From Oscillospiraceae bacterium (GTDB lineage: Bacteria > Bacillota > Clostridia > Oscillospirales > CAG-272): DNA of 35,953 nt. Position 1 is the stretch's first letter, and the number at the start of each line of letters is the position of its first letter. The notes under the pieces were generated by a model that was not told the origin of the DNA, did no database searches, and saw only the letters and a list, made by a program, of their open reading frames with translations. The position numbers and the translations under genes were made by a program. The DNA is taken from contig SVQT01000021.1 in the NCBI GenBank assembly GCA_015065215.1, positions 1 through 35,953 on the forward strand, in the 5' to 3' direction. Positions 25,177-30,600 of this stretch are shown in pieces.

Positions 25177-26337
25177 ATGAAAGTAACCGACGTAAAGGTA
25201 TTCGCTGTTGACTGCTTCCGCACCAACTGGATGTTCGTCAAGGTCTACACCGACGAGGGCGTGACCGGTGTGGGCGAGGCGACCCTCGAATACAAGGAAA
25301 AGGCGCTGATCGGCGCCGTTGAGCATATCAAGGAATATCTGGTGGGCAAAAATCCGCTGGATATTGAAAAGCATTATCACGACATTTACCGTGATGCCTA
25401 CTGGCGGGGCGGCGCGGTGCTGATGTCTGCCCTCTCCGCCGTGGAAATGGCGCTGTGGGATATTCTGGGCAAGCACCTGGGTGTCCCCGTCTATCAGCTG
25501 CTGGGCGGCAAGGTCAACGATAAGGTGCGCATCTACGTCAATGGCTGGTTCTCGGGTGCCAAAACGCCAGAGGAGTTTGGCGAAAAGGCTAAGATCGCCG
25601 TTCAGCGCGGCGTCACCGCCATGAAGTGGGATCCCTTCGGCAAATCCTATCTGGAGATCTCCAACGAGGATCTTGACCGCGCACTTCGTTGTGTGGCCGC
25701 CGTCCGTGAGGCGGTTGGCGACAAGGTGGACCTGCTCATCGAGGGTCACGGCCGCTTTAACGTGCCCACGGGCATCAAGATCGCCAAGGAACTGGAGCAG
25801 TTCAGGCCCATGCTCTTTGAGGAGCCGGTGCCCCCCGACAATCTGGAGGCACTCAAGGCTGTGCGGGACAAATCTCCCGTGGCCATTTCCGCGGGTGAGC
25901 GCCTTTATACCCTGCGCTCCTTCAAGGATCTGTTTGAAATGCGCGCCGCCGACTATATCCAGCCCGACATCAGCCACGCGGGCGGCATTATGGAGCTGAA
26001 AAAGATCGCCGCTGCCGCCGAGGCATATTACATCCCCTTTGCCCCTCACAATCCCTCCGGCCCCGTAGCCAACGCCGCCACGCTTCAACTGGCCGCCTGC
26101 TGCCCCAACTTCTCGATTCTGGAGATCATGTACAGCGACGTCACCTGGCGTGCGGACGTGACTGACGAAAAGCTGGAGTACAAGGACGGCTATATCACCA
26201 TCCCCGACAAACCCGGCCTTGGCATTGAGATCAATGAAGAGGAATGCCTGAAGCACCCCTACTCGGTACACACCCTGCGCCACTACACCGGGGCGCTCAC
26301 CGACATCCGCCCACCCGAAACCGCGTTTTATTTCTGA
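25177..26337 (+). CDS. Mandelate racemase/muconate lactonizing (enolase superfamily) sugar-acid dehydratase, DgoD-like
   Basis: Likely dehydrates an aldonate to a 2-keto-3-deoxy acid. The 386-residue protein has the capping domain and barrel of the superfamily. As I recall, DgoD galactonate dehydratase uses Asp183, His185, Glu209, Glu235 and His285. Here Glu189, His191, Glu215, Glu241 and His291 occur at a constant offset of six, in IEGHGR, FEEPV, AGERL and APHNPSGP. The only change is Asp to Glu at the first metal ligand. AGGAG precedes the ATG. It continues the glycosidase cluster beyond the MITE-like element; the exact sugar acid is unknown. Confidence 0.9.
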   Translation: MKVTDVKVFAVDCFRTNWMFVKVYTDEGVTGVGEATLEYKEKALIGAVEHIKEYLVGKNPLDIEKHYHDIYRDAYWRGGAVLMSALSAVEMALWDILGKHLGVPVYQLLGGKVNDKVRIYVNGWFSGAKTPEEFGEKAKIAVQRGVTAMKWDPFGKSYLEISNEDLDRALRCVAAVREAVGDKVDLLIEGHGRFNVPTGIKIAKELEQFRPMLFEEPVPPDNLEALKAVRDKSPVAISAGERLYTLRSFKDLFEMRAADYIQPDISHAGGIMELKKIAAAAEAYYIPFAPHNPSGPVANAATLQLAACCPNFSILEIMYSDVTWRADVTDEKLEYKDGYITIPDKPGLGIEINEEECLKHPYSVHTLRHYTGALTDIRPPETAFYF

Positions 26338-26347
26338 GGTGCCCGTT

Positions 26348-27130
26348 ATGAAAAAGAAAACTGTACTCATTACCGGTGCCTGCATCAATACGGGCGTCGC
26401 CATTGTTGAAAAATTCGCCGCCTCAGGGTATGACGTGGTCTTTACCGGCAGACGTCAGGAAAAGGTCAAGGCCGCCGAGGCTGCATACCGTGAAAAATTC
26501 CCCCAGACCAATATCCTCGGCTACGCCATCGATTCCTTAATTAACCCCACAACGGTAGACGAAAAGGCGGTTTCCAACCTGTTTGCCGACCTGGATGCCA
26601 AGGGCATTTTTGCGGAAACGCTGGTGCTGAATGCCGCCGATCAGGGACTTGGCATGAAGATCTTTGAAAGCTCCCTCACCGACCTCATGAAAGTGATCAA
26701 CACCAACGTGGTGTGGAACTATTGCCTTTGCGAGCAGGCTGCCAAGCGGATGAAGGAGCAGGGCGGCGGTAACATTGTGTTTGTCAACTCCAACACCGCC
26801 TACCGTGCCATCCCCGACCGCATCGCTTATGTGGCCTCCAAGGGCGGCCAGCTGGGACTGATGCGTGCGCTCACCCTTGATCTTGGCAAATACAACATCC
26901 GTGTCAATGCGGTATTGCCCGGCATGATCAAAACCGACCGTTGGGAGAAAAACCCCGATTTCTATGCCAAGGTTCCCTCCCGCTACACCCCCATTGGTGA
27001 CGTGGCGGTGGGAGCTGACGTGGCGGACGCGGTTTACTATTTCGCCGCTCATGCCCGCAACACCACCGGCGCCGAGCTGGTGGTTGACGGCGGTAATACC
27101 GTCCAACTCTACCCCATCATTCCGGAATAA
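26348..27130 (+). CDS. Short-chain dehydrogenase/reductase
   Basis: A 260-residue classical SDR: nucleotide loop TGACINTG near residue 9, 'LVLNAAD' in place of NNAG, catalytic Ser in 'VFVNSNTAY', Tyr-x3-Lys in 'IAYVASKGG', then 'NIRVNAVLPGMIKTDRW' and the C-terminal 'AELVVDGGNTVQLYP'. The ATG at 26348 follows TGAGGTG. It is ten bases after the dehydratase and is followed by a terminator, so it closes the operon. A sugar or keto-deoxy-acid oxidoreductase role is inferred from the neighbours. Confidence 0.92.
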   Translation: MKKKTVLITGACINTGVAIVEKFAASGYDVVFTGRRQEKVKAAEAAYREKFPQTNILGYAIDSLINPTTVDEKAVSNLFADLDAKGIFAETLVLNAADQGLGMKIFESSLTDLMKVINTNVVWNYCLCEQAAKRMKEQGGGNIVFVNSNTAYRAIPDRIAYVASKGGQLGLMRALTLDLGKYNIRVNAVLPGMIKTDRWEKNPDFYAKVPSRYTPIGDVAVGADVADAVYYFAAHARNTTGAELVVDGGNTVQLYPIIPE

Positions 27131-27166
27131 AGCAAAAGAGACCGCCGATAGCGGTCTTTTTTGCTT
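27130..27166 (+). terminator. Intrinsic terminator of the sugar-acid operon
   Basis: GACCGC-CGATA-GCGGTC is extended by an AAGCAAAAGA/TTTTTTGCTT outer stem, with T6 after the core. It starts at the SDR stop codon. Confidence 0.9.
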
Positions 27167-27184
27167 GTGCTCCAGAAAAACGAC

Positions 27185-27213
27185 TTGACAAAAGGAACAA
27201 AACATGCTATGAT
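27185..27213 (+). promoter_or_regulatory. Promoter of the tRNA-Leu gene
   Basis: TTGACA (27185-27190), a 17-base spacer and TATGAT (27208-27213) lie about 120 bases before the tRNA. The leader includes a CCCGCAT/ATGCGGG palindrome near 27251 and two copies of a 36-base repeat. Confidence 0.85.
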
Positions 27214-27260
27214 ATTAGCGTTATGCGGCGACGGCGATCTATTGCCACTCCCGCATCAAT

Positions 27261-27332
27261 GCGGGTGTAGGTGGTCCATTCCGCCACACCCACTTCGCGG
27301 GTGTAGGTGGTCCATTCCGCCACACCCACTTC
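27261..27332 (+). repeat. Two tandem 36-base repeats abutting the tRNA-Leu 5' end
   Basis: Units 27261-27296 and 27297-27332 are identical, and the tRNA begins exactly where a third unit would (shared GCGGGTGT). Each unit contains CCATTCCGCCACACCC, nearly the reverse complement of the tRNA 5' end, and can fold into a hairpin (GGGTGT-a-GGTGG with CCGCCACACCC). Confidence 0.9.
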
Positions 27333-27415
27333 GCGGGTGTGGCGGAATTGGCAGACGCGCCAGATTTAGGATCTGGTGGTTATCCGTGCAGGTTCAAGTC
27401 CTGTCACCCGTACCA
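27333..27415 (+). tRNA. tRNA-Leu (anticodon TAG)
   Basis: An 83-base type II tRNA with encoded CCA. Acceptor GCGGGTG pairs with CACCCGT, leaving a G1-U72 wobble where leucine tRNAs normally have G-C. The anticodon stem CCAGA/TCTGG closes the loop TTTAGGA with anticodon TAG at 27367-27369. The T-arm is GCAGG-TTCAAGT-CCTGT; A73 is the discriminator. The variable arm is short, about 11 bases. Confidence 0.95.
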
Positions 27416-27479
27416 AAAAAAGCAGGGGCACCGGTTGGTGCCCCTGCTTTTTTTGGTACGGGTGACGGTGAGAACCTGC
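27403..27479 (+). terminator. tRNA terminator embedded in a long inverted repeat copying the tRNA 3' end
   Basis: A perfect 30-base-pair stem (27403-27432 with 27437-27466, loop GGTT) includes the last 13 bases of the tRNA, and T7 at 27448-27454 serves as the terminator tract. Beyond a mismatched gap the symmetry resumes with GCAGGTTC (27388-27395) against GAACCTGC (27472-27479). The right arm is thus an antisense copy of the T-arm and acceptor strand. Confidence 0.85.
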
Positions 27480-27540
27480 CTCGCCGCAAGGCGATAGCAG
27501 GGCAAGTTTGCCTGCAAACTTGATAGCAACCGTAGGTTGC

Positions 27541-27581
27541 GTGACAAGTAGGCGGCTTCGCCGCCGTCCTGTCACTTTTTT
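27541..27581 (+). terminator. Second plus-strand terminator-like hairpin
   Basis: GTGACA...TGTCAC encloses GGCGG-CTTCG-CCGCC and is followed by T6 (27576-27581). Two smaller hairpins precede it (27503-27522 and 27526-27540), so the 100 bases after the tRNA are highly structured and hold no gene. Confidence 0.7.
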
Positions 27582-27603
27582 CGAATTCCTCAAAAGTTCG
27601 CTA

Positions 27604-27627
27604 AAACAAAAAAGAGGCTCCCGCCTC
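27604..27627 (-). terminator. Minus-strand intrinsic terminator
   Basis: On the minus strand GAGGC-GGGA-GCCTC is followed directly by TTTTTTGTTTT. It would end a transcript from the minus promoter at 28048-28020. A 14-base-pair hairpin (27640-27653 with 27674-27687) lies just before it. Confidence 0.75.
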
Positions 27628-27746
27628 CCCGTGAAAATCGAAATGACCCTTGACCGCGTTTCTTTACACACGATCAAGGGTCATTTCTGTTCACTCTTGA
27701 TATCTAACATCTTTTGTAATCCTCACTTTCTTCGGTCTACCTTTTG

Positions 27747-27992
27747 CTATCTAGTTCCTACACGCCTAAACACATTTTTCACTTCTCTAAAGGAGAACAC
27801 TTTTGTTTTGTTGTATGATCTGTTTTGCAAAAGGCGAATTTGCGGAGATTTTACCGATACCCATCGGCTGACACAAAACCTCAATTTGCTTCGCACACTC
27901 TCATCTATTTTCAGCGTAACACCGCCGTGTTTTTCCCTCCCATTAAATTTGCCGTGATTGAGTTGGCTTGTGGGATTGATTTACTTGTACAT
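27747..27992 (-). pseudogene. Possible broken small ORF (stop at codon 4)
   Basis: Behind a consensus promoter and AGGAGG, nine bases from an ATG at 27992, the frame reads Met-Tyr-Lys then TAA (27983-27981). It is then open for another 77 codons until TAG at 27749-27747. The hypothetical 81-codon product would be basic (many Lys/Arg) with 'TLKIDESVRSKLRF' and 'SFREVKNVFRRVG'. I recognise no family. It may be a gene killed by a nonsense change, a three-codon leader ORF or chance. Confidence 0.3.
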
Positions 27993-28019
27993 TGGACTGT
28001 ACCTCCTTTCTTCGCTTTT

Positions 28020-28048
28020 AGTATAGCACATCCGCCACTCTTTTGCAA
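28020..28048 (-). promoter_or_regulatory. Minus-strand promoter of a roughly 400-base transcription unit
   Basis: TTGCAA (28048-28043), a 17-base spacer and TATACT (28025-28020) on the minus strand, followed by AGGAGG (28007-28002). A TGTAC/GTACA inverted repeat overlaps the region just after it (27987-28001). The unit would end at the terminator near 27604. Confidence 0.75.
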
Positions 28049-28123
28049 TAGGCAAATTGTTAGAAATAAACAAGATTTTTTTATGCAAAAGATCGAAATT
28101 TGCATTTTTGCACAAATTCCATC

Positions 28124-28152
28124 TTTACAGATCTTTACTATTGTGATATAAT
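28124..28152 (+). promoter_or_regulatory. Promoter of a candidate small RNA
   Basis: TTTACA (28124-28129), a 17-base spacer and TATAAT (28147-28152). It is divergent from the minus promoter 75 bases away and is followed within 80 bases by a terminator. Confidence 0.8.
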
Positions 28153-28158
28153 AGATTT

Positions 28159-28227
28159 GTGATGGTGCTAAAATAGTCTCTTTGGAAAGCCACTGATGCG
28201 TCGGCATGTGCGCTTTCCTTTTCTTTT
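28159..28227 (+). ncRNA. Candidate terminator-ended small RNA
   Basis: About 70 bases run from the predicted start to an intrinsic terminator. The hairpin (28184-28218) has three stacked stems, GGAAAGC/GCTTTCC, CAC/GTG and ATGC/GCAT, and is followed by TTTTCTTTT. There is no ORF with a ribosome site. galT has its own promoter 32 bases later, so the element is more likely a separate small RNA than a galT leader; an attenuator is the alternative. It matches no riboswitch or RNA class I know. Confidence 0.5.
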
Positions 28228-28258
28228 GCAAAAATTTTCCAAAATCATGCATTTCCCT

Positions 28259-28287
28259 TTGACAAAACAGCCATACAATGTTATAAT
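28259..28287 (+). promoter_or_regulatory. Promoter of galT
   Basis: TTGACA (28259-28264), a 17-base spacer and TATAAT (28282-28287), an exact housekeeping consensus, with AAGGAG just before the galT ATG at 28317. Confidence 0.93.
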
Positions 28288-28316
28288 AAAAACAGTAAAA
28301 AGCAAGGAGTGATGTT

Positions 28317-29819
28317 ATGTCTAATATTTGCTTTCATATCAGAGAGCTTGTTGATTATGCCGCGGAACGCCAGTTGATTTGCAAAGCGGACCGCACCTTC
28401 GCAACCAATACCCTGATGGCAGCCCTGCGTATATCTGATTTCAACGACGACGGCGCCCCCGCTTTGGGCCGTCCGTTGGAAGAAATTTTAAAGGATATAT
28501 TAGACTATGCCGTTTCTACCGGTCTGATAGAGAGCGACTCGGTGGTTTACCGTGATCTGTTTGACACCTCGCTCATGGGCATTCTCACCCCCCGCCCCTC
28601 TGAGGTGATCGCCAAGTTCTGGGCGCTCTATAAGGAATCCCCCGAAAAAGCAACCGATTTCTTCTATGATCTGGCGCGCGACTCAGATTACATCCGCACC
28701 TACCGTGTAAAAAAGGACCTGAAGTGGGTCTATCGCAGCGAGTACGGTGACATCGACATCACCGTCAATCTCTCCAAGCCGGAAAAAGACCCCAAGGCCA
28801 TTGCCGCCGCCAAATTACTGCCCCCTAAGAATTATCCCAAGTGCCTGCTTTGCCATGAAAACGAGGGCTATGCCGGTACCCTTTCGCATCCCGCCCGCCA
28901 GAACATCCGTCTCATCCCCATGCAAATGGCCGGTCAGGATTGGTTTTTACAATATTCTCCCTATGTATATTATAACGAGCACTGCATTGCGCTGTCCGCC
29001 GCCCATACACCAATGAAAATTGATCGCTCCTCCTTTATCAAGCTCCTTGATTTTGTAGAGCAATTCCCGCACTATTTCCTTGGCTCCAACGCGGATCTGC
29101 CCATTGTTGGCGGTTCAATTCTTTCTCACGACCATATGCAGGGCGGCCATTACACCTTTGCTATGGAAAAAGCGCCGATTGAACATCCCCTCACCTTCAA
29201 GGGCTTTGAGGATGTAACCGCCGGCATTGTCCGCTGGCCGATGTCGGTCATCCGTCTGAACGGCACCGACAAGGCGCGGCTTATAGACCTTGCCGACAAG
29301 ATCCTTGCCGCATGGCGCGGCTACACCGACGAGGCCGCCTTCGTCTTTGCCCAGACCGACGGCGAGCCCCACAACACCATCACGCCCATCGGCCGTATGC
29401 GTGACGGCAGATTTGAGCTGGATCTGGTACTGCGCAACAACATCACCACCGAGGAGCATCCGCTGGGCGTATACCATCCCCACGCCGAGCTCCACAACAT
29501 CAAAAAAGAAAATATCGGCCTCATTGAGGTCATGGGTCTGGCAGTGCTGCCCGCAAGGCTCAAGGACGAGATCACAGCAATGTGCGACGCCATTCTCGCC
29601 GGCAAGGATTTCGCCGAGGACGAAACCATCGCCAAGCACAGAGACTGGTTCCTCAAATTCAAGGATAACTACACCTTTACCCCCGAGACGGTACGGGAAA
29701 TTATCGAAAAAGAGATCGGTGCTACCTTCGTTAAGGTCCTGACCGACGCAGGTGTCTACAAGCGCAACGCCGAGGGCCTCGCGGCCTTCCGCCGCTTTGT
29801 GGATGCCGTCAATCAGTAA
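28317..29819 (+). CDS. galT: UDP-glucose--hexose-1-phosphate uridylyltransferase (class II)
   Basis: Leloir-pathway enzyme that swaps galactose-1-phosphate and glucose-1-phosphate on UDP. The 500-residue length and motifs are those of the Gram-positive class II family: 'PPKNYPKCLLCHENEGYAGTLSHPARQN', 'WFLQYSPYVYYNEHCIALS' and the catalytic histidine region 'GGSILSHDHMQGGHYTFA'. No galK or galE is adjacent. It has its own consensus promoter. A cytidylate-kinase-like gene follows 13 bases later and is probably co-transcribed. Confidence 0.96.
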   Translation: MSNICFHIRELVDYAAERQLICKADRTFATNTLMAALRISDFNDDGAPALGRPLEEILKDILDYAVSTGLIESDSVVYRDLFDTSLMGILTPRPSEVIAKFWALYKESPEKATDFFYDLARDSDYIRTYRVKKDLKWVYRSEYGDIDITVNLSKPEKDPKAIAAAKLLPPKNYPKCLLCHENEGYAGTLSHPARQNIRLIPMQMAGQDWFLQYSPYVYYNEHCIALSAAHTPMKIDRSSFIKLLDFVEQFPHYFLGSNADLPIVGGSILSHDHMQGGHYTFAMEKAPIEHPLTFKGFEDVTAGIVRWPMSVIRLNGTDKARLIDLADKILAAWRGYTDEAAFVFAQTDGEPHNTITPIGRMRDGRFELDLVLRNNITTEEHPLGVYHPHAELHNIKKENIGLIEVMGLAVLPARLKDEITAMCDAILAGKDFAEDETIAKHRDWFLKFKDNYTFTPETVREIIEKEIGATFVKVLTDAGVYKRNAEGLAAFRRFVDAVNQ

Positions 29820-29832
29820 GGAGGACGAGACC

Positions 29833-30459
29833 ATGGCAAACTTCACCATCACCATTGCCCGCGGATTTGGCAGCGGCGGACGTACCATAGGCAGAATGCT
29901 GGCTGAGCGTCTTGGCATCGCCTGGTACGATCAGGATCTGATCAAGCTGGCATCCGAGGAAAGCGGCATCAACATTGCCCTGTTTGACAAGGCCGACGAA
30001 TACAAAAAGGCCACGCTGTTCGGCAAATACGACGGCAACTTCGGCAACAAGCTGATCCCCCCCGACAGCGGTGAATTCACCTCGGATGACAACCTGTTCA
30101 ATTATCAGGCCAAGGTCATCAAGGGCCTGCACGGCAAGGAGAATTGCGTGATCGTAGGTCGCTGCGCCGACTATATTCTGCGCGAAGAGCCCAATGTACT
30201 GCGCGTGTTCGTTTACGCCTCCAAGGAAAGATGCATCAAAACGGTTGCCGACCTCTACAATCTTTCGGAAAAGGAAGCCGAGCGCCAGATCGACCGGATC
30301 GACCGCGCACGCAGCACCTACTACCGCTACTACACCGGTCAGGAGTGGGATAACGCCCGCAACTATGACCTGTGTCTCAACTCCGAGGTGCTGGGCTTTG
30401 AGCGTTGCGTGGACCTCATCGAGCAGTACCTGAAGGTTCTTTATAGCGAGAAGGTATAA
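29833..30459 (+). CDS. Cytidylate kinase-like family protein
   Basis: A 208-residue P-loop-type kinase of the cytidylate-kinase-like family common in Clostridia. It begins 'TITIARGFGSGGRTIGRMLAERLGIAWYDQDLI', the degenerate P-loop of that family (GSGGRTIG), followed by 'CVIVGRCADYIL' and an Arg-rich lid 'QIDRIDRARSTYYRYYTGQEW'. The true substrate of the family is not established, and it is distinct from Cmk. AAGGAGG precedes the ATG at 29833. It is probably in an operon with galT and is followed by two hairpins. Confidence 0.9.
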   Translation: MANFTITIARGFGSGGRTIGRMLAERLGIAWYDQDLIKLASEESGINIALFDKADEYKKATLFGKYDGNFGNKLIPPDSGEFTSDDNLFNYQAKVIKGLHGKENCVIVGRCADYILREEPNVLRVFVYASKERCIKTVADLYNLSEKEAERQIDRIDRARSTYYRYYTGQEWDNARNYDLCLNSEVLGFERCVDLIEQYLKVLYSEKV

Positions 30460-30527
30460 TGTACGGATCTGTTCCGTACATAAAAACGAAAGCCGCTTGC
30501 CGCCAAAAACGATGACAAGCGGCTTTT
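30459..30527 (+). terminator. Double hairpin terminator after the kinase gene
   Basis: A nine-base-pair hairpin (30459-30467 with 30473-30481) overlaps the stop codon. A second one, AAAGCCGCTTG/CAAGCGGCTTT (30489-30527), ends in TTTT. A third CCGTAC word at 30529-30534 could compete for pairing with the first arm. Confidence 0.8.
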
Positions 30528-30600
30528 ACCGTACACACCAAAATTCTGTATTTGCAGACTGCACCCCCCTCGAATATCGATCATACAGGAGGAACCACAG

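Noticed and set aside
27261-27332. CRISPR array
   Set aside because: The two 36-base units are directly adjacent with no spacers and derive from the tRNA end; no cas genes.
27366-27677. Minus-strand ORF ending in 'RVTGLEPARITTRS'
   Set aside because: This ending is the well-known spurious translation of the antisense strand of a tRNA-Leu 3' region. The ORF also runs across the minus-strand terminator.
27508-28151. Short plus-strand ORFs between the tRNA and galT
   Set aside because: No ribosome sites and no family resemblance; they overlap promoters and hairpins on both strands.
28159-28240. Known riboswitch (preQ1, fluoride, c-di-GMP) upstream of galT
   Set aside because: None of their conserved cores could be matched by eye, and galT has its own promoter downstream.
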